Virus record (IMG/VR): IMGVR_UViG_3300027896_000003
Location: 1-46,505 of that record
Length of the DNA: 46,505 nt
Direction: 5' to 3' (one strand)
DNA from: a virus
The number at the start of each line of letters is the position of its first letter. Position 1 is the stretch's first letter. The notes below the pieces were generated by a model. It was not told the DNA's origin and ran no database searches. It was given only the letters and a program-made list of their open reading frames with translations. Positions 14,647 to 22,407 of the stretch are shown here, in pieces. The position numbers and the translations under genes were made by a program.

Positions 14647-14808
14647 ATGACAATAGATAAAGACAAATTATTGGATGTTATGAGGGATAATATCAAAGAG
14701 AAAGAGAAGTATATTGATGATTTACTCACCGAAAACGTTCAATTAAAGAAAGAAAACAAGAAATTACGGGAGGTTATAGAAATTGAAAGAAAGAACACTA
14801 AAAATTAA
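14647..14808 (+). CDS. 53-residue coiled-coil protein
   Basis: Starts at ATG after AAAGGAG. Nearly all charged and helical (KEKEKYIDDLLTENVQL then KKENKKL), with leucines in heptads, so it is a short coiled coil. First gene of the sigma-54-driven unit. Basic and acidic residues alternate. No catalytic motif. Possibly a partner or inhibitor protein; the function is unknown. Confidence 0.65.
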   Translation: MTIDKDKLLDVMRDNIKEKEKYIDDLLTENVQLKKENKKLREVIEIERKNTKN

Positions 14809-14885
14809 TAATCGAAGTAAACAAGTGGATTGGATTGGAATGTAACAGAAGGCACGAAAAGAGAGTGCAGAAAGAATGGTGAGTG

Positions 14886-14972
14886 ATGAAAACATACTTC
14901 ATTGAATCAGTAAAAGCGGTTTTGTTTCTACTTTGGTTATCGTTAATAACATACATATTTTTGTGGGTATAG
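14886..14972 (+). CDS. 28-residue single-span membrane peptide
   Basis: Short ORF (MKTYFIESVKAVLFLLWLSL and on) with GGTGAG upstream. After a short polar N-terminus it is one continuous hydrophobic span. It ends 8 bp before the next gene. Probably a small inner-membrane protein; the role is unknown. Confidence 0.5.
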   Translation: MKTYFIESVKAVLFLLWLSLITYIFLWV

Positions 14973-14980
14973 GTGAAGAA

Positions 14981-15181
14981 ATGAACATGATAATTGAAAT
15001 TAACGATTTAAAGTCAAGGCTTGACTCAGCTCGACAGAACGTTAAAGAGAATCAGGAGCTTTTGGCAATAGCATGGGAGAAAATCAGGAAAATGCAGGAA
15101 GAACGTGACATGATAATAAAAATCTTAACAGAACCGGTGTTTATGCTCCGACACCAATGGATATTGACGGAGAGGATGTAA
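14981..15181 (+). CDS. 66-residue coiled-coil protein
   Basis: ATG chosen after AGGTGAAGA. Residues 8-45 form a helix with heptad leucines and isoleucines (INDLKSRLDSARQNVKENQEL). Last gene before the terminator at 15204. The function is unknown. Confidence 0.6.
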   Translation: MNMIIEINDLKSRLDSARQNVKENQELLAIAWEKIRKMQEERDMIIKILTEPVFMLRHQWILTERM

Positions 15182-15203
15182 TCTGCATTAACTGAAAATA
15201 ATC

Positions 15204-15231
15204 GGGGAGAGCCTACGCACTCTCCCCTTTT
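15204..15231 (+). terminator. strong intrinsic terminator
   Basis: Perfect 8-bp stem GGGGAGAG/CTCTCCCC with an 8-nt loop, followed by TTTTCT on the plus strand. It ends the 14.65-15.18 kb unit and lies between two convergent units, so it may also stop leftward transcripts coming from 15248. Confidence 0.85.
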
Positions 15232-15247
15232 CTACCCCACTAATCCG

Positions 15248-15451
15248 CTATTTGTCTATATTGCCACCTCCTTTTTGTAATAAACTATCCCAAATTATAA
15301 CGCCTGATTTTATGACTTTTACAGGAAGTTTACGGGAACTATGAAGCACGCTCGCCATATTAATCGCATTGTAATCATTCCTATGCCGTGACATTACAAT
15401 CCAGGTATTGTCCTTTAGCATTTCCACCTTGAAGAATTTAGCTGAAGTCAT
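15248..15451 (-). CDS. 67-residue hypothetical protein
   Basis: Starts in a TGATG overlap with the upstream gene. Its pattern (FFKVEMLKDNTWIVMSRHR, later ASVLHSSRKLPVKVI) looks like a small alpha/beta domain. Last gene of the repressor-primase unit. The function is unknown. Confidence 0.65.
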   Translation of the reverse strand: MTSAKFFKVEMLKDNTWIVMSRHRNDYNAINMASVLHSSRKLPVKVIKSGVIIWDSLLQKGGGNIDK

Positions 15452-15702
15452 CAGAAAGGTGCCTCGCTTTCACCACCCAGGCTTACCAGGATCGCTTTTA
15501 AGGCACTTATCGCCTGCTCCCTTGTACCTATCTTGATTGAAATAGGAGCCGTCTTCTCGACCTTCTCACCGGTCTTGCCAAATTCTCGTTTGCAGAAGTT
15601 TGGCTTGAAAGTTCCTTCCTTTACCCATCCCTCAACCAGACTAAAAGTGTTATTGTATTCCTGTAACTGTAACATTGTGTACTTGTCGATTGTAATTAGC
15701 AT
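15451..15702 (-). CDS. 83-residue hypothetical protein
   Basis: Preceded by AAGGAG. Soluble, with LQEYNNTFSLVEGWV followed by a basic segment (KPNFCKREFGKTGEKVEKT) and an amphipathic C-terminal helix. It sits behind the primase-polymerase gene, so a replication accessory role is possible but unproven. Confidence 0.65.
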   Translation of the reverse strand: MLITIDKYTMLQLQEYNNTFSLVEGWVKEGTFKPNFCKREFGKTGEKVEKTAPISIKIGTREQAISALKAILVSLGGESEAPF

Positions 15703-15911
15703 TTTGTCTCCTTAAATTCTACTTCAATAGTTATTTTAAAATTGTCCTTTTCACCATTAAAATAATTCATTACCATTCGTGGCAATACCCCTTGTTTTTT
15801 AGCTATTTGTCTACACATAATTAACCATGCTTGCTTACAGGTATAAGCATAAGCATATTTGATATACACTTCTTTATTAAAATTAAATACTCCTCTGAAT
15901 AGCGTTTTCAT
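15696..15911 (-). CDS. 71-residue hypothetical protein
   Basis: The start was chosen at ATG 15911, which overlaps the TGA of the primase gene (ATGA). It is basic and aromatic (VYIKYAYAYTCKQAWLIMCRQIAKKQG), with a beta-rich end. The next gene begins 7 bp before its stop. The function is unknown. Confidence 0.6.
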   Translation of the reverse strand: MKTLFRGVFNFNKEVYIKYAYAYTCKQAWLIMCRQIAKKQGVLPRMVMNYFNGEKDNFKITIEVEFKETKC

Positions 15912-17494
15912 GGGTGCATCCATTCTCCAACCCTCTGAAATCTGCAACCTGCAGCCAAGGTAAATCTACAATGCATTCCGTTGGGGTTTACCATTTTATT
16001 CTTCCATATTTTCCCTTTCTTTATCGTTAAAATGTTATCAGTGGTTATGTTCATATATAATCTTGATCTATTTAATGTTCCCGAACCGCCATAACCAAAA
16101 TCTTTGTTAGGGTCTTTTTGTATTGAAACTAATGCTATCCCAGTTTTCAATTTATCCGCTATTGCTCTCAACCTTGCCGGCATTCTGTGTGCTTCCTCAT
16201 CACTTCCTTCATCGAGATAATCAATTATATTAAGACCATCTGGTTCTATTTTATCTGGAAAATTATCAGTTCTAAATTGAAATTTAATGGGTTTCCAGGA
16301 ACTTAACGGTTTATTAAATTCATCCATTCTTATTCTTAATTCAGCCCCATTCTGCATTTCACTACTCATATAGTTGACTTTAAAATCTTTTGCATTTTTA
16401 ATGGCGACATTTAATAAAAACGCTGTTTTCCCTGCATTAGATTCACCTGCTATTACAATAATATTCCCTTTGTGGATTGTTACATACTCATGCACATCTA
16501 ATGGTAGTTTTATATCATAAGGTGTCAAATCAACATTTTCATAATCTATTAATTCTTCATCACCTTCTATTGTTCTCCAACAACCATTTTTATTTCCATG
16601 CTTAACAATTAAACCTTCGTTGATGGCACGCTTTAAACAGGTCGAAAGGTTCTTTAATTCATCCCGTGTAGACAAATGTAGACGTTTTGCCATTTCTGAC
16701 GACATCCAGACGCCATTTGTAGACAAAATATCTTCCCGAACCTCTTGCATTAGATTTCTCTCTTTAGACCTTGCACGTTTAAAAGCACTCTCTATTTTAC
16801 TTTCAATCCATTTTCTGTCTGGAACTTCTCCCCAAGAAATAATCATTCTTTCAAGTACTTGATATACTTCTTGCTCTTTAGCTTTTCCAATTGCCATACA
16901 AAAAGCAACATGAAATAAACCCTCATCACGTGTTCCATAGGTAAATTCTGTGTAGACATTTGTCGACAAAGTAGACCTTTGTTGACTTGTCTTGATATGC
17001 CCCACGTGCGTATATATATTATATATATTATTAATTAAGGGAAAAGATACGATGGAGGCGGGTTTCACGATCCATTCATAACATTTTCCATTTGCACCTC
17101 TTGATGGTGGTAAAACGATAGTGCTTCCTTCAGCTTGAAAATCTGTATTTGTTCTAAATCCGACCTTCTTTTGCATTTTTTCAGTGGATGCAAAATAGTA
17201 ATGTCTACCGCCTCGTGGAGTTTGAACACATGGAACCTCTATACTGTCTGGAAGGTCACTTTCTATTATATCAATAGCTTCTTGCGAATCACAATCTACA
17301 ACCACAACATTAGATATTGAACCGACTACAGCAGATATTCCGGCATCGGGGTTTATTGTCCACCATTCCTTTATTTCTTCATCGGATGCTATGCGGTTTT
17401 GAAATTCAGACCACGGTACTATAGGAGATTTATTTTTCTGAGGAACTATAGAAAAACCAAGTTTATGTTTATACCACAATGCTGTATTAATCAT
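15908..17494 (-). CDS. primase-polymerase with C-terminal RecA/DnaB-like ATPase
   Basis: 528 residues. The N-terminal half matches the bifunctional primase-polymerase (archaeo-eukaryotic primase) domain: the VVVVDCDS acidic motif (D67, D69) and TPRGGRHYYF with the conserved His (H98), then TIVLPPS. A middle helical linker (about 180-300) resembles primase C-terminal and winged-helix regions. The C-terminal ATPase has Walker A GESNAGKT (350-357) and a strand with LDEGSDEE. It would prime and unwind phage DNA at replication. It is transcribed leftward in the same unit as the repressor, not in the early operon. Confidence 0.85.
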   Translation of the reverse strand: MINTALWYKHKLGFSIVPQKNKSPIVPWSEFQNRIASDEEIKEWWTINPDAGISAVVGSISNVVVVDCDSQEAIDIIESDLPDSIEVPCVQTPRGGRHYYFASTEKMQKKVGFRTNTDFQAEGSTIVLPPSRGANGKCYEWIVKPASIVSFPLINNIYNIYTHVGHIKTSQQRSTLSTNVYTEFTYGTRDEGLFHVAFCMAIGKAKEQEVYQVLERMIISWGEVPDRKWIESKIESAFKRARSKERNLMQEVREDILSTNGVWMSSEMAKRLHLSTRDELKNLSTCLKRAINEGLIVKHGNKNGCWRTIEGDEELIDYENVDLTPYDIKLPLDVHEYVTIHKGNIIVIAGESNAGKTAFLLNVAIKNAKDFKVNYMSSEMQNGAELRIRMDEFNKPLSSWKPIKFQFRTDNFPDKIEPDGLNIIDYLDEGSDEEAHRMPARLRAIADKLKTGIALVSIQKDPNKDFGYGGSGTLNRSRLYMNITTDNILTIKKGKIWKNKMVNPNGMHCRFTLAAGCRFQRVGEWMHP

Positions 17495-17501
17495 TTTTAC
17501 A

Positions 17502-17693
17502 TCACCGGTCTGCTAAAAACAAGATAGTATCCATTAACCTATGGGCATCGAAGATATACTTATCCTCTGCATTAGAAAATTTAATCAGTAGCCATTCCTG
17601 ATCTTTATTATAGGTAACTTCTGCCATTATTGGCAAATAACCATCCTTTAAATACCCGCAATTTAAAACGACTTTGTCCTCTTGCTGTCTCAT
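17502..17693 (-). CDS. 63-residue hypothetical protein
   Basis: Preceded by GGGGAGG. Predicted beta-rich (KVVLNCGYL, MAEVTYNKDQEWLLIKFSN) with a helical end. It lies between a structured terminator region and the primase gene. The function is unknown. Confidence 0.65.
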   Translation of the reverse strand: MRQQEDKVVLNCGYLKDGYLPIMAEVTYNKDQEWLLIKFSNAEDKYIFDAHRLMDTILFLADR

Positions 17694-17711
17694 GTCTATA
17701 CCTCCCCATAG

Positions 17712-17764
17712 AAAAGCCCCTGCAAAGGGCTCTCCACTGGCGAAACCAATGGCAGTACAGGGGC
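17712..17764 (-). terminator. structured terminator or attenuator leader
   Basis: On the minus strand, GCCCCTG can pair with CAGGGGC over a 35-nt interval that holds a CCATTGG/CCAGTGG hairpin. A competing short hairpin AGCCC-TTTGCA-GGGGCT uses the same 3' arm. Both are followed by TTTTC. It stands between the repressor and the gene at 17693, so it could limit read-through into the replication genes. Confidence 0.6.
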
Positions 17765-17877
17765 AATTCCATGAGTTGTTGTTTGGTTTATTGAGTTCAT
17801 TTGATACGGGAGCCTCCGTTATTAATTACACTATTTCACAAAATCTTTCTCTTTGCAAGTGCAAAAGTGAATTTTTT

Positions 17878-18072
17878 TCACAAGAGTAAATCTTTTGTTG
17901 GTCGATTGAAAAGTTTTCCGAACTTAGTGGCGTATGAAACGGGCTTTTCATGGAAGATGTACCAGGCGAGTTGCCGTGAAATCCTCCACTTTTTACACAG
18001 CATGGGTCTTGTCATGCCGATCCGTTTCATTTCTTTGTCGATTAATTTTGTATTTAGTGATAGTGTCTTCAT
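17878..18072 (-). CDS. Cro/CI-like (XRE) helix-turn-helix repressor
   Basis: 64 residues from ATG 18072. A longer frame from TTG 18108 would use the -35 box as its start codon and is rejected. The body has the XRE pattern (IDKEMKRIGMTRPMLCKKW then SRQLAWYIFHEKP) and ends in a typical KLFNRPTKDLLL. The size fits Cro-like, single-domain regulators. It faces the early operon across two consensus promoters. The predicted message begins at or next to the ATG, so translation is probably leaderless, as with lambda cI from PRM. Confidence 0.75.
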   Translation of the reverse strand: MKTLSLNTKLIDKEMKRIGMTRPMLCKKWRISRQLAWYIFHEKPVSYATKFGKLFNRPTKDLLL

Positions 18073-18079
18073 GCCCCGT

Positions 18080-18108
18080 ATGATATAGGATGATAAAGAT
18101 TGTGTCAA
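18080..18108 (-). promoter_or_regulatory. leftward repressor promoter
   Basis: TTGACA (18108-18103), 17-bp spacer, TATCAT (18085-18080). Only 7 bases separate the -10 from ATG 18072, so the start site falls on or beside the start codon. Confidence 0.8.
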
Positions 18109-18117
18109 GTGGAAATA

Positions 18118-18151
18118 TTACATTATTTTTTTAATTTCAAAATAAATGTAA
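18118..18151. promoter_or_regulatory. AT-rich inverted repeat, candidate operator
   Basis: TTACATTATTTT faces AAAATAAATGTAA with one extra base and a 9-nt centre, between the two divergent promoters. Placement suits a repressor operator, but AT-richness weakens the case. Confidence 0.35.
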
Positions 18152-18160
18152 AAAAAAGGC

Positions 18161-18189
18161 TTGACATTGCGGAAACCCTCATGTATAAA
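18161..18189 (+). promoter_or_regulatory. rightward early promoter
   Basis: TTGACA (18161-18166), 17-bp spacer, TATAAA (18184-18189), close to sigma-70 consensus. The start would be near 18196, about 80 bases before the first clear early gene. Confidence 0.8.
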
Positions 18190-18273
18190 GGAATCAACAA
18201 ACGGACAGGGAGCAGGAAATAAGACGGATGGCGAGGGAAGCGAGAAGGGAATTTGACATGAAAGGAGAAAGCA

Positions 18274-18414
18274 ATGGCAATGTATCTGGAACTTGAAAGG
18301 GCGCAACTACGGAAGGAACGCAATTACAGGTTACTTGGTTATGGGTTGACCGTACTGGCAGCGGTGTTGTTTTACGGTCTGCTGTACTGGTTTTGCAAGA
18401 GTATAGGGGGGTAG
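18274..18414 (+). CDS. 46-residue small membrane protein
   Basis: ATG after AAAGGAG. The N-terminus is charged (YLELERAQLRKERNYR) and is followed by a transmembrane span (LTVLAAVLFYGLLYWF). First gene of the early operon. Small membrane peptides in this position are often host-takeover or exclusion factors; that is inference. Confidence 0.65.
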   Translation: MAMYLELERAQLRKERNYRLLGYGLTVLAAVLFYGLLYWFCKSIGG

Positions 18415-18416
18415 CC

Positions 18417-18767
18417 ATGACCAAGAAGGAGAAGATATTGGCTTTAGCGGAATACTGGAAGCCTGAAGAGATATGCAAGAGGGCGAAGGTGTCAATCAGT
18501 TACGTTCAGAAGGTACTGGCAGAGAAGCATCATGCTTGCAAGAGAAACAAGGTTCTGCCGGAGTATGAAGTATCCTGTATCTGTCCTAAATGCAGGGCAA
18601 TGCACACGGTTATAATGAGCCAGAAGCCGTTTATTCTGCCACGTGTGTACTGCGAGAAGTGTTCGCATCTGAGGACACAAGGCGATTGGGTGGTAAACGA
18701 TGCTGACGGTCTGAGTGAGATACACCCTCTGCAATGCTACACCGTGGCGGGGCTTAGGAGCATATGA
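18417..18767 (+). CDS. helix-turn-helix plus zinc-ribbon regulator
   Basis: 116 residues from the ATG after a G-run (an upstream in-frame start is weaker). The N-terminal HTH (about 5-35: ILALAEYWKPEEICKRAKVS and the recognition helix SYVQKVLAE) is followed by a zinc ribbon with CPKC and CEKC pairs. This plan fits an early transcription regulator. It is coupled by ATGA to the next gene. Confidence 0.7.
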   Translation: MTKKEKILALAEYWKPEEICKRAKVSISYVQKVLAEKHHACKRNKVLPEYEVSCICPKCRAMHTVIMSQKPFILPRVYCEKCSHLRTQGDWVVNDADGLSEIHPLQCYTVAGLRSI

Positions 18768-19342
18768 AAGTTTTAGTAGCCTGCGAATTTTCGGGAATCG
18801 TCCGTGATGCCTTTGCAAAGAGAGGGCATGATGCGTGGAGTTGTGACCTGTTGCCTACGGAAAGACTAGGGAATCATATACAGGGCGATGTTTTGGCTAT
18901 CCTGAATGACGGATGGGATTTGATGATTGCTCATCCACCGTGTACTTATTTGAGCAATGCTGGTGCAAGGTTTTTATATCCGGGGGGTATTTTAGATGAA
19001 AACAGGTTGCAACTTGCATTGACAGCAAAAGAACTTTTTATGTCTTTATTTGACGCCCCCATTAAAAAAATAGCTATAGAAAATCCAATACCATCAACAA
19101 TTATAGGATTGCCAATGGCTTCCCAAATAATCCAACCGTATTATTTCGGGGATTCTGTACAGAAGAAAACTTGTTTATGGTTGAAAAATTTGCCTCCCCT
19201 TATGTCCACTTCTATTTGCACAAAACCACAAAGCACAAAGATACCGGGCAACTGGTTTAATAAGGGCGGAAAAGACCGACAAAAAAATAGGGCAAAAACC
19301 TTTCAGGGAATCGCCGATGCAATGGCTGAACAGTGGGGATAA
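18764..19342 (+). CDS. C5-cytosine methyltransferase-like phage protein
   Basis: 192 residues. It starts with the Rossmann motif VLVACEFSGIVRDAF and carries HPPCTYLSNAG (about 57-67), which resembles the catalytic PC motif of DNA cytosine methylases, followed by IAIENPIPS, similar to the ENV-type motif. It is much shorter than full C5 methylases and lacks an evident target-recognition domain, so it may be a diverged or non-DNA enzyme. It is common in early operons of tailed phages. Confidence 0.65.
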   Translation: MKVLVACEFSGIVRDAFAKRGHDAWSCDLLPTERLGNHIQGDVLAILNDGWDLMIAHPPCTYLSNAGARFLYPGGILDENRLQLALTAKELFMSLFDAPIKKIAIENPIPSTIIGLPMASQIIQPYYFGDSVQKKTCLWLKNLPPLMSTSICTKPQSTKIPGNWFNKGGKDRQKNRAKTFQGIADAMAEQWG

Positions 19343-19344
19343 TA

Positions 19345-19581
19345 ATGCGCCTACTATACGCACTCGCAATCATACTAATCGTCATCATGCAGATATTGTT
19401 CATCATGTTTGTGAATTTTGAACACAAGGTTATGTCAGAGAAGCAGAAAGTTATCCATTTTGATAAGATTGAGAAACGGGGATTTTGGGTAGGTAAGGAA
19501 CATAAACGCCCTTGGATTATAGTCAGGGATACGAGAGGAAAATTGGAATTACACACTGAGAAAGGTTGGATATCATTATGA
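19345..19581 (+). CDS. 78-residue small membrane protein
   Basis: ATG 19345 follows GGGGAT; a GTG 12 bases earlier is an alternative. A single N-terminal membrane span (LLYALAIILIVIMQILFIMFV) precedes a basic, soluble C-terminal part. It is coupled to the next gene by ATGA. The role is unknown. Confidence 0.6.
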   Translation: MRLLYALAIILIVIMQILFIMFVNFEHKVMSEKQKVIHFDKIEKRGFWVGKEHKRPWIIVRDTRGKLELHTEKGWISL

Positions 19582-19820
19582 GCATCGAACAAACAACACC
19601 GTCACACACTGACGAGGAAAAGGCAAGGGGAGAAGCACGGGAAAAGCGTTGGGCTGACGAAGAACGGTACGACAGGATACGGGGCAATATTATGTTTGAA
19701 ATTGACAAGGCATTGGCTATCCTGGCTGGCAAATTGGATTACAACGACAGGCTGAATACTTTTCAGGAACGGCTATCAGAATTATATGTCATGGTTGAGG
19801 AAATTGAGAGGTTTAAGTGA
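19578..19820 (+). CDS. 80-residue charged helical protein
   Basis: Starts in an ATGA overlap (MSIEQTTPSH). Long, charged helix-forming segments (ARGEAREKRWADEERYDRI) with no catalytic motif. Early operon small protein of unknown function. Confidence 0.6.
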   Translation: MSIEQTTPSHTDEEKARGEAREKRWADEERYDRIRGNIMFEIDKALAILAGKLDYNDRLNTFQERLSELYVMVEEIERFK

Positions 19821-19972
19821 TGAAAAGTTGTATTTTTGAAGACTATTTTAAAGACGGAAAAGAATGTGACATGGATTATAACTGTGATGAATGTTCCACA
19901 AAGTACGCAATCAGGGAAGTTGTAATGCGAGAGAGTAAAAAACAGGAAGGAAGGGGAGAGGATAAGCCATGA
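19820..19972 (+). CDS. 50-residue cysteine-rich protein
   Basis: Starts in a TGATG overlap and ends in an ATGA overlap with the next gene. Four cysteines (C4, C16, C22, C25) could bind a metal. The tail is basic. The function is unknown. Confidence 0.6.
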   Translation: MKSCIFEDYFKDGKECDMDYNCDECSTKYAIREVVMRESKKQEGRGEDKP

Positions 19973-20196
19973 AATTCAGTGAAGCTAAAGACAGGCTAAA
20001 GGAACTGGCAGGGGGTAGGTATCACTCTATACACTTCGAAATGTCAGAGTATACAACAGGGGAGCAGGAGACGGAATGTTGGCTCTATATCGATGATCGT
20101 TGCTCTGTGAAGGGGCAAACGTGGGAGCAGGCTTTCTGTAAAATGGAAGAAAGGCTCATGAAGCAGATCGAAGAAATGCCAGACGTTGAGGCGTGA
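19969..20196 (+). CDS. 75-residue hypothetical protein
   Basis: Small alpha/beta protein with a helical start (KFSEAKDRLKELAGG), two or three strands (HSIHFEMSEY, ECWLYIDDR) and a helical end. The plan resembles small phage proteins of unknown role. ATGA-coupled upstream. Confidence 0.6.
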   Translation: MKFSEAKDRLKELAGGRYHSIHFEMSEYTTGEQETECWLYIDDRCSVKGQTWEQAFCKMEERLMKQIEEMPDVEA

Positions 20197-20206
20197 AAGG
20201 AGTGTT

Positions 20207-20380
20207 ATGGGGAAGATCGAACTGACTATATTTCAAAAGTGGCTATCTCGCAGATTGAGAGAATATGCCAAGCCGATAAGTGATGAAGTTATCAAGCAGG
20301 CGTTTCCCAATTACCATTTAGCGAAGAATCCGCCAAAAGGCAGAAAGAAGGTGAAGGATGATAGCGGACTTAATACATAA
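20207..20380 (+). CDS. 57-residue basic hypothetical protein
   Basis: ATG after AAAGGAG. Basic (SRRLREYAKPISDEVIKQAF, later PPKGRKKVKDD). It overlaps the nuclease gene start by 23 bp. It may bind nucleic acid; the function is unknown. Confidence 0.55.
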   Translation: MGKIELTIFQKWLSRRLREYAKPISDEVIKQAFPNYHLAKNPPKGRKKVKDDSGLNT

Positions 20381-21362
20381 GATAGCGAGTTTCGATCAGG
20401 AAGATCACGTATATTATCCCCGCCCTTCATTGGCTGGAACTGATAGATGTATCAGGCAAATGGTTTATTGGGGATTAGGTTTTGAAAGAACGCCGCTTCC
20501 AGGGAGAACACTTGTAATCTTTTCCGATTCATCTTTTCATGAAGACCTTACCCTTGATTGGTTGCGGAAGTCAGCCTTTAAGGTGCATTCCGAGCAAATG
20601 AAAGTAGATTGTAAATACCCCATGCGAACAGGCTCAATAGATGCACTTATAACCGATATGACTGGAAGGGATTGGCTCCTTGAGCATAAGGCTATAAACC
20701 ATTTCACCTTTGAGAAATACTGGAATGGTGAAATCCCCAATGATTATTTTTCTCAGACCTGCATCTATTACGATGCGCTCTTAAAAGTGAGTGCTGATAT
20801 TGCCGGAGCAATTCTTTTAATAAAAAATAAAAACACAGCGGCATATCTTGAATATCTTATTACTTATGACGGTTTAAATTATGTGACAAAATGCCGGACA
20901 AATTCTCAAGGCGAAACAAAACAAATGAATGTAATCCTTGAAAATATCGTGGACAAAAGTTGTGACAAATTCCTTACTGTAACCGATTATATTAACAAGA
21001 AAACCCTTCCCAAACGGCAATATGAAGTTGACGACTGGCAGTGTAATTACTGCGGGTATTCCGGTCACTGTTGGGGAGATTATCAAAAAGAGTTTTTTGA
21101 ACTCAAAACGGATGCAATGCTACCGGAAGAAGTTGCAACGATGGTGAAATATTACAAGGAACTTGGAAGCCAGAAGTCTGACACAACAAAGGAATATGAC
21201 GGCTTAAGGGATAAAATAAAAGCGGTTATGAAAGAGAATAGCGTTCGGCAAGGATATGCGGGTGAATATGTCTGCGAATTGAAGTTACAGAAAAATAACA
21301 CTGAACGGCTTTATATTAAAAATATGTATAAACTGGAGAAGGGAGAAAGCGATAATGGGTAA
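20358..21362 (+). CDS. Cas4/RecB-like PD-(D/E)xK exonuclease with Fe-S cysteines
   Basis: 334 residues. The catalytic core reads GSIDALI (D95) followed by LLEHKAI (E109-x-K111), the PD-(D/E)xK signature. Cysteines C31, C229, C232 and C238 match the C...CxxC-x5-C pattern that holds a 4Fe-4S cluster in Cas4 and AddB nucleases. It would resect DNA ends during recombination or replication. It overlaps the next gene (gp3-like) by 8 bp, so the two are coupled. No cas1 or cas2 is present, so this is a phage recombination nuclease, not CRISPR adaptation. Confidence 0.8.
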   Translation: MIADLIHKIASFDQEDHVYYPRPSLAGTDRCIRQMVYWGLGFERTPLPGRTLVIFSDSSFHEDLTLDWLRKSAFKVHSEQMKVDCKYPMRTGSIDALITDMTGRDWLLEHKAINHFTFEKYWNGEIPNDYFSQTCIYYDALLKVSADIAGAILLIKNKNTAAYLEYLITYDGLNYVTKCRTNSQGETKQMNVILENIVDKSCDKFLTVTDYINKKTLPKRQYEVDDWQCNYCGYSGHCWGDYQKEFFELKTDAMLPEEVATMVKYYKELGSQKSDTTKEYDGLRDKIKAVMKENSVRQGYAGEYVCELKLQKNNTERLYIKNMYKLEKGESDNG

Positions 21363-22407
21363 CGGATTTGCTCAGAAAATAACGAGGATAAAAGGGTTAA
21401 GCGATCAAAGGCGTTTACCAAGATTAGGGGTTATACGCTTAGGGTTAAAGGCAAAAACAGCAAGGGGGGTTGAATACCCCACAGAGGTTTCATACTTTGT
21501 ATGTCCTGACGAAGTGCGAAAGGTCTACGGGGAAAGACCAACCGAACTTGATGTAATGATACCCATTAACGAAATTGATTCCGTGTTCCCTGTAGCTTAC
21601 AAGTTTTACGGTTCATCAAAGGGGTTGCGGTGTTCCGGTAACGGCGAACTTGCTTATTGCGTGAACGATAAAAAAGAAATGGAACAACGGGAATGCCCTT
21701 GTGAAAATCTTGAAAGCGGAAAATGCAAACAATCGGGAACGCTCATGGTGATATTGCCTCAAGTTTCAGTAGGCGGTATTTATCAAATTCGCACAAGCTC
21801 TTTTAACAGCATCATAGATGTTCAATCAGGTCTGGATTATGTATCTGCCCTGCTTGGTAGGTTTGCGCTCGTACCCCTTAAACTGAGGAGAGTGAAGACA
21901 GAAACGCACCACGATGAAAAGAAGCAAAACCATTACACGATGCAGATCATCTTTGACGGAGACATTCATACGCTCAATGCTTTGCGATCTGACACGCTCA
22001 GGGTATTAGAACATCCGAGGTATCAACTGCCAGCCCCCCTAGAAGAAAATCCCGAAATGGATGAACCAGACATAATAGACATTCACGATGAAGAACCACT
22101 ACCAGAAAAGGCTGATACGGATTCACAGGATGTCCCAAAAAGCAACGATCAGGGGAAGGACACCCAATTACCCAAAAAGGAATTGTCTGCTAACCGCAAA
22201 GCCCTTGAAGCCAAAATGTCAGAGAACGGATGGGATAGGACACTCTTTAAACTCTGGCTCAACGACATAGGTAAATTAGAGAGGGTTGACGGAACACTAA
22301 GCATGAACAATCTGACGGATGACACCATTAACAAGCTATTCGCTCCAAAAACATGGGAATGGGTTGTCAAGCATTTCAACCTCTGGATAGACAAGAGGGC
22401 AGCATGA
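21355..22407 (+). CDS. gp3-like recombination directionality factor-type protein
   Basis: 350 residues. The N-terminal half (KITRIKGLSDQRRLPRLG start, then FVCPDEVRKVYGE, and the cysteines in CPCENLESGKC near 119-129) resembles phage proteins labelled metal-binding or gp3-like recombination directionality factors. The middle LLGRFALVPLKLRRV is also typical. After an acidic linker (about 225-275) comes a small helical tail. In this operon, directly behind a nuclease, a role with single-stranded DNA or recombination is more likely than excision, since no integrase is present. Family call from memory of patterns. Confidence 0.6.
   Translation: MGNGFAQKITRIKGLSDQRRLPRLGVIRLGLKAKTARGVEYPTEVSYFVCPDEVRKVYGERPTELDVMIPINEIDSVFPVAYKFYGSSKGLRCSGNGELAYCVNDKKEMEQRECPCENLESGKCKQSGTLMVILPQVSVGGIYQIRTSSFNSIIDVQSGLDYVSALLGRFALVPLKLRRVKTETHHDEKKQNHYTMQIIFDGDIHTLNALRSDTLRVLEHPRYQLPAPLEENPEMDEPDIIDIHDEEPLPEKADTDSQDVPKSNDQGKDTQLPKKELSANRKALEAKMSENGWDRTLFKLWLNDIGKLERVDGTLSMNNLTDDTINKLFAPKTWEWVVKHFNLWIDKRAA

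Noticed and set aside
18073-18108. 12-residue upstream extension of the repressor from TTG
   Set aside because: Its start codon is the first base triplet of the TTGACA -35 box, so it would not be transcribed from this promoter.
18228-18296. 22-residue leader ORF before the first early gene
   Set aside because: Overlaps the 46-residue gene in another frame and has only a weak ribosome-binding site. Could be real, but nothing supports it.
20358-21362. CRISPR-Cas adaptation module (Cas4-like gene)
   Set aside because: No cas1, cas2 or repeat array in the window. The gene fits a phage recombination nuclease.
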